A stretch of 64,000 bases of DNA from an uncultured Vampirovibrio sp. (GTDB lineage Bacteria; Cyanobacteriota; Vampirovibrionia; Gastranaerophilales; Gastranaerophilaceae). Position numbers and translations under genes: made by a program. Shown piece after piece: positions 28,526 to 37,613 of this stretch. The notes under the pieces are model-generated. The model ran no database searches and was not told the DNA's origin. It saw only the letters and a program-made list of their open reading frames with translations. How positions within the stretch are numbered: position 1 is the first letter of the stretch; each line of letters begins with the position of its first letter. The stretch spans positions 1 through 64,000 of the forward strand of contig CAJTLW010000008.1 in assembly GCA_910577515.1 (NCBI GenBank), read 5' to 3'.

Positions 28526-29923
28526 ATGAACAATTCTTGCACCCTAAATGATACCTTAAACGGCACCACAAAATGCGATTACCTGAACAGAGTTCTCGAT
28601 ATTACCGCTTTAAAAAACCCGAACGAGCCTGAATTTTTACAGGCAGTAAAAGAAGTGTTAAGCTCACTTGAGCCTGTTATTATAAAACATGAAGAAGAAT
28701 ATAAACCAATCGCACTTTTGGAAAGAGTGGTTGAGCCTGAAAGAATCATTTCTTTTCGTGTTCCATGGATTGACGATAAAGGACAAGCTCAGGTAAACAG
28801 AGGTTTTAGAGTACAATTCAACGGTACCCTTGGGCCATACAAAGGTGGTCTTCGTTTCCACCCTACAGTAAACCAAAGCATTATGAAATTTTTAGCGTTT
28901 GAACAAATTTTTAAAAACGCACTTACAGGTCTTCCAATCGGCGGCGGTAAAGGTGGTTCAGACTTTGACCCCAAAGGAAAATCTGATAATGAAATTATGC
29001 GTTTTTGCCAAAGTTTTATGACAGAATTGCAAAAACATATAGGGCAGGATGTTGACGTTCCTGCGGGCGATATCGGCGTTGGCGGAAGGGAAATCGGATA
29101 TCTTTTCGGCCAATACAGAAGAATTAAAAATAATTACGAAGCAGGCGTTTTAACAGGTAAAGGTCTTGATTACGGCGGTTCATTGGCAAGAAAAGAAGCA
29201 ACCGGCTACGGTTTAATCTATTTTATGAGAGAAATGTTAAAAGCAAATTCGCTTGAATTACAAGGCAAAACCGTTATCATATCAGGCTCCGGCAACGTTG
29301 CAATTTACGCTTGTGAAAAAGCACAGGAATATGGTGCAAATGTTGTTGCAATGAGCGATTCAAACGGCTGCATCTACGATAAAGACGGCATCAAGCTTGA
29401 TATTGTAAAAGAAATCAAGGAAGAAAAAAGAGGCAGAATTAAAGAATATTTAGAAAAAGTACCTTCTGCTCAATATATAGAAAACGACGGTGAAATTCCT
29501 GCCGTATATACAATTAAGGCAGATGTTGTTCTTCCTTGCGCCACTCAAAATGATATCAATTTGAACGCTGCAAAAGTTTTAGTTGAAAACGGCGCAAAAG
29601 CAATTGGGGAGGGCGCTAATATGCCTTGTACAAACGAAGCAATTGAATATTTCTTAAAAAATAATGTACTTGTTGCCCCAGGAAAAGCTGCAAATGCAGG
29701 CGGTGTTGCAACTTCAGCATTAGAAATGTGCCAAAACTCAATGAGATACTTCTGGAGCTTTGATGAAGTAGATAAAAAATTAGATGGCATTATGACAAAT
29801 ATCTTTGCGCAAACTAAAAAAGCAGCTGAAGAATACGGCTACGGCAATAATTACGTTGCAGGCGCCAATATCGCAGCGTTCAGAAAAATCGCAAAGGGTA
29901 TGAAATCACAAGGATTGATTTAG
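28526..29923 (+). CDS. gdhA: Glutamate dehydrogenase
   Basis: 465 residues from the ATG at 28526, with GGAG about 11 nt upstream. An upstream in-frame start at 28475 overlaps the promoter and is rejected. It interconverts glutamate and 2-oxoglutarate plus ammonia, probably with NADP(H) as in the hexameric class. Visible motifs: FNGTLGPYKGGLRFHP, LPIGGGKGGSDFDPKGKS with the catalytic Lys, PAGDIGVGGREIG, and SGSGNVAIYA of the nucleotide fold. Confidence 0.96.
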   Translation: MNNSCTLNDTLNGTTKCDYLNRVLDITALKNPNEPEFLQAVKEVLSSLEPVIIKHEEEYKPIALLERVVEPERIISFRVPWIDDKGQAQVNRGFRVQFNGTLGPYKGGLRFHPTVNQSIMKFLAFEQIFKNALTGLPIGGGKGGSDFDPKGKSDNEIMRFCQSFMTELQKHIGQDVDVPAGDIGVGGREIGYLFGQYRRIKNNYEAGVLTGKGLDYGGSLARKEATGYGLIYFMREMLKANSLELQGKTVIISGSGNVAIYACEKAQEYGANVVAMSDSNGCIYDKDGIKLDIVKEIKEEKRGRIKEYLEKVPSAQYIENDGEIPAVYTIKADVVLPCATQNDINLNAAKVLVENGAKAIGEGANMPCTNEAIEYFLKNNVLVAPGKAANAGGVATSALEMCQNSMRYFWSFDEVDKKLDGIMTNIFAQTKKAAEEYGYGNNYVAGANIAAFRKIAKGMKSQGLI

Positions 29924-29965
29924 TTTTCTGCGATTTACCGCTTATTTGCCAATATGCTTGGCGCT

Positions 29966-30153
29966 TATCCGATGTTAAATTTTGCAGGCGTCAAGCATAA
30001 GGGAATAAGAGTTTGTTAGCGGATGTCAGTGTGAGCATGTTTGAGCCGCCGTGTTTGTCGGCTTAAGCGGCGGTGAGTTTGCGAACAATAAAAGATGAGC
30101 TTAGAAACTCTATGAGCGTTGCCAAATCGTCTGCAAAATTTTAACATTGGATA
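29966..30153. repeat. 188-bp inverted-repeat element (MITE-like or structured RNA)
   Basis: Terminal arms of about 25 bases (29966-29990 and 30128-30153) are inverted repeats with three differences, including one extra T. Inside are smaller hairpins, for example CCGCCG/CGGCGG around 30050-30085 and, just outside the left arm, GCCAA/TTGGC at 29948-29962. The interior is clearly more GC-rich than the surrounding DNA and has no supported reading frame. No clear target-site duplication is seen. It ends 34 nt before the ddh start, so it could also lie in that gene's leader. Confidence 0.65.
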
Positions 30154-30187
30154 TTAGTAACAAAACAAGCAAATGAGGTATTAACAA

Positions 30188-31168
30188 ATGATAAGATTAG
30201 GAATTTTAGGATACGGAAACCTTGGCAGAGGGGTTGAAGCTGCCGTAAAACAAAACCCCGATATGGAACTTTGCGCAATTTTTACAAGACGCGCACCAGA
30301 AAGCTTAAAGCCTGCAACGGATGTAAAAGTTGTAAGTGTTTCAGAAATTGAAAACTGGAAAGATAAAATCGATGTTTTAATCCTATGCGGAGGCAGTGCA
30401 ACGGATTTACCCGTACAATCTCCAAAATACGCTAAAATGTTCAACATAGTGGATAGTTTTGATACCCACGCAAAAATCCCTGAACACTTTGCAAATGTTG
30501 ACATTTCAGCAAAAGAAGCAGGCAAAATAGGTATAATTTCTGTTGGTTGGGACCCGGGGATGTTCTCTTTAAACAGAATGTATGCAAATGCCATCCTTCC
30601 TGAAGGAAACGACTACACCTTCTGGGGAAGAGGGATAAGCCAGGGTCACTCTGATGCAATCAGAAGGGTAGAAGGTGTTTTAGACGCTAAACAATATACA
30701 GTTCCTGTACAATCAGCACTTGATGCCGTTAAAGACTGCAAAAACCCAACCCTTTCAACACGCGAAAAACATACAAGAGAATGCTATGTTGTTTTAAAAG
30801 AAGGCGCAGACAAGGCAAAAGTTGAAGCTGAAATCAAAAATATGCCAAACTATTTTGCAGACTACGACACAACCGTGCATTTTATTTCAATAGAAGAATT
30901 GAAACAAAACCATTCAAAAATCCCGCACGGGGGCTTTGTATTTAGATGCGGCAAAACAGGCTTAAATAAAGAAAATAACCACATAATTGAATACAATTTA
31001 AAACTTGATTCTAACCCTGAATTCACATCAAGCGTGCTTGTAGCCTATGCAAGAGCCGCTTATAAATTAAATAAAGAAGGCGGGTCAGGCTGTAAAACTG
31101 TATTTGATATAGCACCAGCTTATTTAAGCCCTAAATCTGGCGAAGAACTTAGAAAAACAATGCTATAA
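30188..31168 (+). CDS. ddh: meso-Diaminopimelate D-dehydrogenase
   Basis: 326 residues, the family's usual length. It makes meso-DAP in one step from tetrahydrodipicolinate, ammonia and NADPH. The Rossmann motif GILGYGNLGRGVE (5-17) is followed by AIFTRR (NADP specificity), and VDSFDTHAKIPEH and SVGWDPGMFSLNR are hallmark Ddh segments. The gene follows gdhA, another ammonia-assimilating enzyme, and the inverted-repeat element. A strong terminator follows. Confidence 0.95.
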   Translation: MIRLGILGYGNLGRGVEAAVKQNPDMELCAIFTRRAPESLKPATDVKVVSVSEIENWKDKIDVLILCGGSATDLPVQSPKYAKMFNIVDSFDTHAKIPEHFANVDISAKEAGKIGIISVGWDPGMFSLNRMYANAILPEGNDYTFWGRGISQGHSDAIRRVEGVLDAKQYTVPVQSALDAVKDCKNPTLSTREKHTRECYVVLKEGADKAKVEAEIKNMPNYFADYDTTVHFISIEELKQNHSKIPHGGFVFRCGKTGLNKENNHIIEYNLKLDSNPEFTSSVLVAYARAAYKLNKEGGSGCKTVFDIAPAYLSPKSGEELRKTML

Positions 31169-31189
31169 AATCGAATAATAAAATTTTTA

Positions 31190-31219
31190 AAGGCGGAAAT
31201 TTTTTATTCCGCCTTTTTT
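31190..31219. terminator. Bidirectional terminator between ddh and the CstA-family gene
   Basis: AGGCGGAA (31191-31198) pairs with TTCCGCCT (31207-31214), followed by T5 on the plus strand. On the minus strand it overlaps the last codons of the transporter gene. Confidence 0.85.
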
Positions 31220-32640
31220 AAATATCTTTTTACAATAAAATACAAACTTAACATTGTTAAAATTATACCCAAAATTTCAGACACTATATAAGGTAAATTA
31301 AACCCAAAAGGGGCGTTAAAGATAAAAGATGACGTTATAAAAATATAAAATAGCCCAGGTATTAAGGTTACAATATAATTTTTCCCTTCCCTGTAAAGAT
31401 AAACCGTAGCATAAAGAAAAGTTGGAATTGCAATTAATTGGTTTACAAAGGTAAAATAACGCCAGATGAGGCTGAAACTGTCATTGTTGCATTTTGCCCA
31501 CCATAAAATTAAAATAAGGCAAAGCACAATAGGTATCATAATTTTTACCCTGTTTGAAATAATGTTTTGCTTAAGCTTGAAAATGTCGCACAATGTAAGC
31601 CTTAAAGCCCGAAGCGCCGTATCTCCAGATGTTATAGGCAATATCACAACAGCAATAGTTACAATCAAGGCTAAATAAGGCATTACAAAAGTGTCTGCTA
31701 TTATATTTATAACATTTGCTGTCCCTGCAATCCCTTCAGGCACTATATTCTCATTATAAACACCCATTGCAGCAGCTGCCCAAATCATTGCAATCAAAGA
31801 TTCTAAAACCATCATTCCGTAGAATATATTTTTGCCTTGTTTTTCTTTTTCAACCGTTCTTGAAATAATAACTGCCTGTGTTGAATGAAACCCTGATAAA
31901 AGTCCGCAGCTCACTGTCATAAAGAAAATGGGCAGAATATGATATCCTTTAGGATGAAGATTTATATTTGAAAAACTGAATTCTGTAAGTTTTATTCCGT
32001 TGATAAAAAATCCTGATACTATAAAAAGCGTGCCTAAAAGAAGCATAATCGTAAAAATAGGATAAAACCTTCCTATAATTTTATCGATAGGAAACATTGC
32101 AGCCAGAATATAATAAAGTGCAATCACAAAGTATATAGATAAAATTACAGGGTTATTTATTGAAAAATCTGTTTGGTTAAAAAACCGCTCTGCAATTACA
32201 TCTCCTGCCGTATAAATAAAAACAGCGGAAAGTAAAATAAGCATAATTGAAACTATGATAACAAAAACTCTATAAAAATTTCTACCAAGATGTTTATCTA
32301 TAAGCTCTGTTATCTGCGCGCCACGGTTTCTCATTGAAATCATTCCGCAAAAATAATCATGCACACCGCCCATAAATATACATCCTAAAGGTATCAAAAG
32401 AAAGGCAACAGGCCCAAATAGTATACCTTGGATTGCACCTAGTATAGGCCCGAGTCCTGCAATATTTAAAAGGTGGATAAGCATATTTTTATTTAAAGAT
32501 AAAGGAATAAAATCAACACCATCTTTTATCGAAACTGCTGGTGCTTCCCTGTCATCAGGCGCAAAAATCCCTTCAATATATTTTGAATAAAAAATATATC
32601 CAAAAAATAAAATCAAAAGCCCGATAAGAAATGTTATCAT
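31204..32640 (-). CDS. CstA-family carbon starvation / peptide-pyruvate transporter
   Basis: 478 residues with about 12-13 predicted membrane helices. HLLNIAGLGPILGAIQGILFGP and GGVHDYFCGMISMRNRG are the conserved CstA/YjiY (BtsT) N-terminal blocks, split here by other residues. CstA was long called a peptide transporter; BtsT moves pyruvate, so substrate is open. It is shorter than E. coli CstA (about 700 residues) and similar to the compact CstA forms of Firmicutes. It lies 19 nt after dut on the same strand. Confidence 0.9.
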   Translation of the reverse strand: MITFLIGLLILFFGYIFYSKYIEGIFAPDDREAPAVSIKDGVDFIPLSLNKNMLIHLLNIAGLGPILGAIQGILFGPVAFLLIPLGCIFMGGVHDYFCGMISMRNRGAQITELIDKHLGRNFYRVFVIIVSIMLILLSAVFIYTAGDVIAERFFNQTDFSINNPVILSIYFVIALYYILAAMFPIDKIIGRFYPIFTIMLLLGTLFIVSGFFINGIKLTEFSFSNINLHPKGYHILPIFFMTVSCGLLSGFHSTQAVIISRTVEKEKQGKNIFYGMMVLESLIAMIWAAAAMGVYNENIVPEGIAGTANVINIIADTFVMPYLALIVTIAVVILPITSGDTALRALRLTLCDIFKLKQNIISNRVKIMIPIVLCLILILWWAKCNNDSFSLIWRYFTFVNQLIAIPTFLYATVYLYREGKNYIVTLIPGLFYIFITSSFIFNAPFGFNLPYIVSEILGIILTMLSLYFIVKRYLKKAE

Positions 32641-32659
32641 CTTTTCCTCTTAAATAAAT

Positions 32660-33103
32660 TTATACCCCTGTAGAGCCAAACCCGCCAACCCCGCGAACAG
32701 TTGCACTTAATTCTTCTATAACAGAAATTTCTGCCCGAACAACAGGCGCTATAAGCATTTGGGCAATTCTATCCCCTCTTTTTATGGTGAAATCTTCATT
32801 TGATAAATTTATAAGCCCGACACACACTTCGCCCCTGTAATCTTCATCAATTGTACCTACACAATTTGATAAAGTTATCCCGCTTTTTATAGCAAGTCCG
32901 CTTCTTGGGCGAATTTGTGCTTCATACCCGCGTGGAAGCTCTATTTTTATGCCAGTAGGAATTAAAGCCCGCCCCAAAGGTTTTAAAGTAACAGGTTCAT
33001 CAATAGATGCTACAATATCCATGCCCGCTGCACCTTCGGTTTTGTATTCAGGCAAACCTGCACAGTGAGGTAATTCTTCAACCTTTAATAAAATCTTTTC
33101 CAT
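32660..33103 (-). CDS. dut: dUTP diphosphatase (trimeric dUTPase)
   Basis: 147 residues from the ATG at 33103, with GGGGGAAG upstream; a TTG at 33130 is a poorer start. It hydrolyses dUTP to dUMP. All five motifs are visible: AAGMDIVAS, RPRSGLAIK, VGTIDEDYRGE, GDRIAQM and the C-terminal RGVGGFGSTG. Confidence 0.96.
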   Translation of the reverse strand: MEKILLKVEELPHCAGLPEYKTEGAAGMDIVASIDEPVTLKPLGRALIPTGIKIELPRGYEAQIRPRSGLAIKSGITLSNCVGTIDEDYRGEVCVGLINLSNEDFTIKRGDRIAQMLIAPVVRAEISVIEELSATVRGVGGFGSTGV

Positions 33104-33131
33104 ATCTCTACTTCCCCCAATTATTTCCAAT

Positions 33132-33899
33132 TTACTTATTTAATTCATATAAATATTTCATTCCTAAAAGCGTTAAATCTTTATTTATATGGTTAAATGG
33201 GTTTTTTAAATTTGGAAACAGAACACTTGAAAATCCACCTGTTGCAATAATATTAGCCTTATTAACCGCCCCAAGTTCCTTCTCGCAAAGCTCAATCATC
33301 CCATCTATCATACAGGCATGGCCTTTTACAATGCCTGACATCATTGCATTAATCGTATTTTTACCAATAGCTGTCTTTGGCGCTTCAATTTTCACCTTGG
33401 GAAGCTTTGATGTAAAGCTGCTTAAAGAATTTGCCTGAATTTTAAGCCCCGGCGCAATTATGCCGCCAACAAATTTTTTATGCTTATCCACAATATCAAA
33501 GGTAGTTGCCGTACCAAAATCTATCACAATAACGGGAAGCCTGTATAATTTTACAGCTGCTGCTGCATTTGCAATCCTGTCTGCACCAAGCTCCTTAGGA
33601 TCATCCAAATCTATCTCAAAAGGCAGTTTTAATTTATGTGAAACAAGTATACTGTCAATTTTCAAATATTTTCTAAGCGCCTCTTTAAATATTTCTCCCA
33701 AGGGCGGTACAACCGTTGATATGACTGCAGCTTCAATCTTAGTTTCGTTCAGGGAATTTAAAAGATTTAAAATCAAAATCCCGTATTCATCAACCGTGCG
33801 CTTTAAATCAGAAGCTACATTCCAGTTTACAAGCAGTTTATCTTTTGAAAAAACCCCTATATTTGTATTTGTATTTCCTATATCAACCGCAAGCAGCAT
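33132..33899 (-). CDS. coaX: Type III pantothenate kinase
   Basis: 255 residues from the ATG at 33899, with a GAGGAG site. It phosphorylates pantothenate, the first step to CoA. The ASKHA-fold phosphate loop is AVDIGNTNTNIGVF, followed by LGADRIANAAAA and VIDFGTATTFD. It lies 28 nt upstream of dut and 29 nt after the decarboxylase, so the three may be cotranscribed. Confidence 0.95.
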   Translation of the reverse strand: MLLAVDIGNTNTNIGVFSKDKLLVNWNVASDLKRTVDEYGILILNLLNSLNETKIEAAVISTVVPPLGEIFKEALRKYLKIDSILVSHKLKLPFEIDLDDPKELGADRIANAAAAVKLYRLPVIVIDFGTATTFDIVDKHKKFVGGIIAPGLKIQANSLSSFTSKLPKVKIEAPKTAIGKNTINAMMSGIVKGHACMIDGMIELCEKELGAVNKANIIATGGFSSVLFPNLKNPFNHINKDLTLLGMKYLYELNK

Positions 33900-33927
33900 C
33901 AAAACTCCTCAATTTAAAGCCAAAGAA

Positions 33928-35418
33928 CTATTCATCAATCACTTCAATCTCTGAAAAATCAGAAAGATACGGAAGATGCTCTTCTTTTATAATTTCACCG
34001 GGCAAAAGTACCGAAATCCCCGGAGGGCAAAGTGCTATCACTTCCGCTGAAATTTTCCCTACAGCATCTTCAACCTTTACAAGTTTTTTAGGCGCAAAAT
34101 AAGCATCTCTCGGGTTCATAACCGTAACAGGGGTCATAAGGGGCATATATTTTTTCCCTTCAAGGTGGCAAATATCAGGATATTCCCTTATTGAAATTTC
34201 CTTAAGCGCCTTAATCAAATATTTAAATTCTTCTTTAGTGTTTCCGATATTTGATAAAATTAAAACCCCAATATCCGATGCCGATTCTATCTCAATATTA
34301 AAATCAAGCTCTAATATGGTCTCAAGGCGTTTTCCGCTCAAACCTTCCATTTTGATAAAGATTTTTGTAACATCATAATTTACACCATCTTCTTCGCCCA
34401 AAACAGAAAGATTTTTAATATTTTTAGCTTCACGTCTAAAATATTTTGCATTTTCTATCGCATTTTTAATTAAAGCCTGTCCTTTTTTGGAGCTTAAATG
34501 CGCACGCGCTGCATCAAGGCTTGCCAAAAGCAATATCGAAGGGCTTGTTGTATGCAATAATTTAAGCGCATGTTCAATTTTGTGAATATCAATCTTGGAA
34601 TTTTTTGCAATATGAAGCATTGAAGCCTGCGTCATAGCTCCGCCCGTTTTATGCAAAGAATGCACAACAGCATCCGCCCCAAGTTCTAAAGCTGAAGTTG
34701 GTAATTCATCTGAAAAATTCCACAATGAACCGTGTGCTTCATCAACAATTAAAGGTATATTATGTTTTTTACAGATTTCAGCCATTTTTTTGATATCTGA
34801 AACCATACCCTCATAAGTAGGGTTTACCACCCAGACAAATTTGGCATTAGGTTTTAAATTTAGCTGATGTTCAAGTTCATCCGCTTCAATTGCCCCAAAA
34901 ATCGACCAATCTTCTAAAAGCCTTGGCATAAGCCATGTCGGATTAGAGCCTGAAATCATGGTGCCTGTGAGTACAGAGCGGTGGGAATTTCTTGCAATTA
35001 TAATTTCATCATTAGGAGAAACCACCCCAAATGCTATCGCTAAATTTGAAATCGTGCTTCCAGATGTTATAAAAAATGTTCTTTTTGAATTATAAGTAAT
35101 GCTTGCAAGTTTCATTGCATCAGCTATAGCACCGGATGATGGATGAAGTGTGCCAAGACCATCGAATTCATCTGTTGTATCTAAGCAAAGAGCGTCAATT
35201 CCGATTAATTTTTCAAACCTTTCCAGAACACCATTACCTCGGTTATGTCCTGGAATATGAAAACCAATTGAAGGAGCTTTTTTATATTGTTCAAGTGCAT
35301 CTAAAAGCGGCGCTACAACATCTTCTTCTTTATAAGAAACTTCTCTATCATATAAAACAGAAGGTTTTATATCTGTTATCTCAATGGGGTTAGATTTAAA
35401 TGATATATTTTTGTTCAA
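33928..35418 (-). CDS. PLP-dependent Orn/Lys/Arg decarboxylase
   Basis: 496 residues, the size of the compact group that includes Bacillus SpeA. GFHIPGHNRG near the N-terminus, SGSTISNLAI, DEAHGSLWNF and the PLP-lysine segment HSLHKTGGAMTQ are clear. Arginine decarboxylation to agmatine for polyamine synthesis is the most likely role, as in cyanobacteria; lysine or ornithine cannot be excluded from sequence alone. It is probably the first gene of a minus-strand unit with coaX, dut and the transporter. Confidence 0.9.
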   Translation of the reverse strand: MNKNISFKSNPIEITDIKPSVLYDREVSYKEEDVVAPLLDALEQYKKAPSIGFHIPGHNRGNGVLERFEKLIGIDALCLDTTDEFDGLGTLHPSSGAIADAMKLASITYNSKRTFFITSGSTISNLAIAFGVVSPNDEIIIARNSHRSVLTGTMISGSNPTWLMPRLLEDWSIFGAIEADELEHQLNLKPNAKFVWVVNPTYEGMVSDIKKMAEICKKHNIPLIVDEAHGSLWNFSDELPTSALELGADAVVHSLHKTGGAMTQASMLHIAKNSKIDIHKIEHALKLLHTTSPSILLLASLDAARAHLSSKKGQALIKNAIENAKYFRREAKNIKNLSVLGEEDGVNYDVTKIFIKMEGLSGKRLETILELDFNIEIESASDIGVLILSNIGNTKEEFKYLIKALKEISIREYPDICHLEGKKYMPLMTPVTVMNPRDAYFAPKKLVKVEDAVGKISAEVIALCPPGISVLLPGEIIKEEHLPYLSDFSEIEVIDE

Positions 35419-35644
35419 TTTAGTTTCCCTAATCCTTGTTACAATAATATTATATAGGAAATATTTTATAGTAAAAGTAAAAAAACATATTTTTTGCCTA
35501 AAAATTTTGTTAATTTTGTATTTGTTTCAAAATGTTAACAATTAAAATATTTTTATATAAAGTACGCTTTAAAAGGCGCAAAAAAATTTTATTTTATGTT
35601 TTACAATAAAGAAAGCTTTTATCTTTGCCATAAACTATAAAAAA

Positions 35645-35653
35645 TGATATAAT
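35645..35653 (+). promoter_or_regulatory. Extended -10 promoter upstream of the 115-aa unknown gene
   Basis: TGATATAAT fits the extended -10 consensus and lies 64 nt before the start codon at 35717. The preceding 35419-35644 stretch is AT-rich and holds no gene that I can support. Confidence 0.5.
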
Positions 35654-35716
35654 AAGCAATTAGAAAACAACGAGGAAAATCAGGGTTTAGGCAAAAGGTA
35701 AGAAGGTAGGGAAATT

Positions 35717-36064
35717 ATGGTCGATAACCGTTCGACAGGTTTTCTTGGGCTGAACGGCTTCAATTTTAAATCAGGGGATGCTTCAGGTATGGCAAACAAA
35801 ACGTCTGATGATAAAATGGGGCAAGGTGGAGAATACTTCGCACAAGGGCAAAGAGAATCTGAAGAAGAAAGAAGAGAGAATGTTTTTATTGACAGATCAG
35901 CGCAATTAAGAAGTGCGCTTGATTCCCTTGCGCTTTTAAACGCTTCAAGAATTAAAAAATTTAACATTTTGGATAGAGAAGAAAAAGAAGATGAGGAAAA
36001 GGATAAAAAGAAAAAATCCAAAAAGGAATTGACTCATCTTGTTGATGATTTTGAAAAAAAATAA
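35717..36064 (+). CDS. Small charged protein of unknown function
   Basis: 115 residues, not recognised. A Gly/Asn-rich N-terminus (1-40) is followed by a likely helix and a strongly charged Glu/Lys/Asp C-terminal tail (90-115). There is no signal peptide or membrane segment. A good ribosome site (AAGGTAGGGA) and an extended -10 promoter precede it. It ends 2 nt before the PHP gene starts, so the two are surely cotranscribed. Confidence 0.7.
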   Translation: MVDNRSTGFLGLNGFNFKSGDASGMANKTSDDKMGQGGEYFAQGQRESEEERRENVFIDRSAQLRSALDSLALLNASRIKKFNILDREEKEDEEKDKKKKSKKELTHLVDDFEKK

Positions 36065-36066
36065 AA

Positions 36067-36699
36067 ATGCAAAATATTTTAGATAGAATTTCAAATATTA
36101 AAGACGAAGATTATTTTAAAAAGGCCAACCTTCATACCCATTCAAAAGAATCAGACGGCAGACAAGATTTTGATACTTTAATAGAAGAAGCAATTTCGCT
36201 TGGCTTGGAACACTTTGCAATTTCAGACCATAACACATTAAGCGGGTATAAAAATTCAAAATATATAAACCATCCTGTTTTAATTCCTGCCGTAGAATTT
36301 GATTGCTTTTATCAAACAAGTTTAATTCATATTTTAGGCTACGGTGTTGATTTCAATAATCCGAATATAAATGAAATTTGCACAAAGAAAAAATCTGAAA
36401 CAGAATATGACATTGTAAGACTTTTTCATTCAAGACATCCTAAAGATGCGATTGAAAAAATTCATAAGGCAGGTGGTATTGCAGTATTGGCACACCCTTG
36501 CTGCTGTTCTGTTATAAGCTTAAATTATCTTGTAAAAAAATTAAAATCTTTTGGCCTTGACGGCATTGAAACTTTTTACCCCTACAACAGGCACAGAGGG
36601 ATTATTAAGTTTCATTCAAGGAAAAAACCTTATATTCTGGCCGAAAAATATAACCTTATAAAAACAGGCGGCACAGATGAACATGGAAGTTTAAAATAA
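36067..36699 (+). CDS. PHP-domain phosphoesterase
   Basis: 210 residues. The PHP metal ligands are visible in order: NLHTHS, ISDHNTL, the Glu in PAVEFD, HILGYG, VLAHPC and GGTDEHG. The fold suits Mg/Mn/Zn-dependent hydrolysis of a nucleic acid or nucleotide phosphate (YciV/RNase AM-like), but the substrate is not determined. It is shorter than YciV (about 290 residues), missing part of the insert region. Two bases separate it from the upstream small protein. Confidence 0.88.
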   Translation: MQNILDRISNIKDEDYFKKANLHTHSKESDGRQDFDTLIEEAISLGLEHFAISDHNTLSGYKNSKYINHPVLIPAVEFDCFYQTSLIHILGYGVDFNNPNINEICTKKKSETEYDIVRLFHSRHPKDAIEKIHKAGGIAVLAHPCCCSVISLNYLVKKLKSFGLDGIETFYPYNRHRGIIKFHSRKKPYILAEKYNLIKTGGTDEHGSLK

Positions 36700-36700
36700 A

Positions 36701-37534
36701 TTATCTTCCGCTTCTTTCCTCTTTTTCTATTCTTAAATACCACCAGGTAAAGCATATTGCCCAATAAGGAATGAAAAATTGTGAAAATATATAACTAATT
36801 ATATCTGTTGTTACCTTAGGAAGACCTGCCCCTGTTGATACCATCATTGCAAATACTGCAATAAGAAGGCTTATAATTGTTACAATTATTGAGTACAGAA
36901 TGAGTAATCCCCAACTTTGAAGGTATTTCCCACCTGAAAGTTTCATCCCTTTAACAATAGCTTCCCATGGGGTTAAATTGGAGCTTAATGCAAAAGATTG
37001 CATTGTTACAATCAAAAACGGACATAGGATAACAAGAAATGCAATCGATAAAAATATTGACAGCGCAAGCAGGTTATTATCTCCGACATACCCCGCATAA
37101 AATCCGCCGATAAATGCTAAGCTTATCGGAATTAAAGGAATTAAAAACCCTGCAATTAAAAGATAGGTAATGTATCCGCTTCTGCTTTCAAAGGCCTTTG
37201 TATAATATTTTGTATCCTTTAATGGTTCATTTTCAATAATTTGTTTTGAAATTAAAATAAGACCGCCCATTTTGATTAAATATTTCCAGATGGCATTTAC
37301 CAAAACCGCAATTCCTGCAATTAATACCAAAACACCAATCATCATTGCACCTGCACCGCCGCCTCCAATAGCTTTTGCGGCAATCATAAACATGCCGATA
37401 CCAAGAATAACCCCTCCCAAAATTTGCAATAAAACAGGAGCAGCAAGATATTTTAAAAACATAGGCAGTTTTTCAAAATATATTACTAAAGATTTTGCTG
37501 CAATCGTTGCTACTGATGCACTCTTTTTATACAT
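36701..37534 (-). CDS. Multi-pass membrane protein, unknown function
   Basis: 277 residues from the ATG at 37534 (a TTG at 37543 lies too close to the GGAG site). About six hydrophobic segments are visible with short loops, including a Gly-rich stretch (AIGGGGAGAMM) between helices two and three. The WEAIVKGMKLSGGKYLQSW block resembles membrane proteins of the DUF4013/YciC type, without certainty. It is convergent with the PHP gene, with stops 1 nt apart. Confidence 0.75.
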   Translation of the reverse strand: MYKKSASVATIAAKSLVIYFEKLPMFLKYLAAPVLLQILGGVILGIGMFMIAAKAIGGGGAGAMMIGVLVLIAGIAVLVNAIWKYLIKMGGLILISKQIIENEPLKDTKYYTKAFESRSGYITYLLIAGFLIPLIPISLAFIGGFYAGYVGDNNLLALSIFLSIAFLVILCPFLIVTMQSFALSSNLTPWEAIVKGMKLSGGKYLQSWGLLILYSIIVTIISLLIAVFAMMVSTGAGLPKVTTDIISYIFSQFFIPYWAICFTWWYLRIEKEERSGR

Positions 37535-37613
37535 AAAATACAATTTCTCCGCTGTAATACTTATTTTAAAAACAAGTATACCAAATTTTTATAAAAAAGA
37601 GAAATAAAGAGAA

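Noticed and set aside
29966..30153. CRISPR-like or riboswitch interpretation of the inverted-repeat element
   Set aside because: There are no regularly spaced direct repeats, and I recognise no known riboswitch core.
30181..30594. Antisense frame of 137 codons inside ddh
   Set aside because: It lies opposite a clearly recognisable enzyme and only mirrors its codon pattern.
33460..33954. Plus-strand frame of 164 codons opposite coaX
   Set aside because: The coaX motifs are firm on the minus strand, and this frame has no start signal or recognisable domain.
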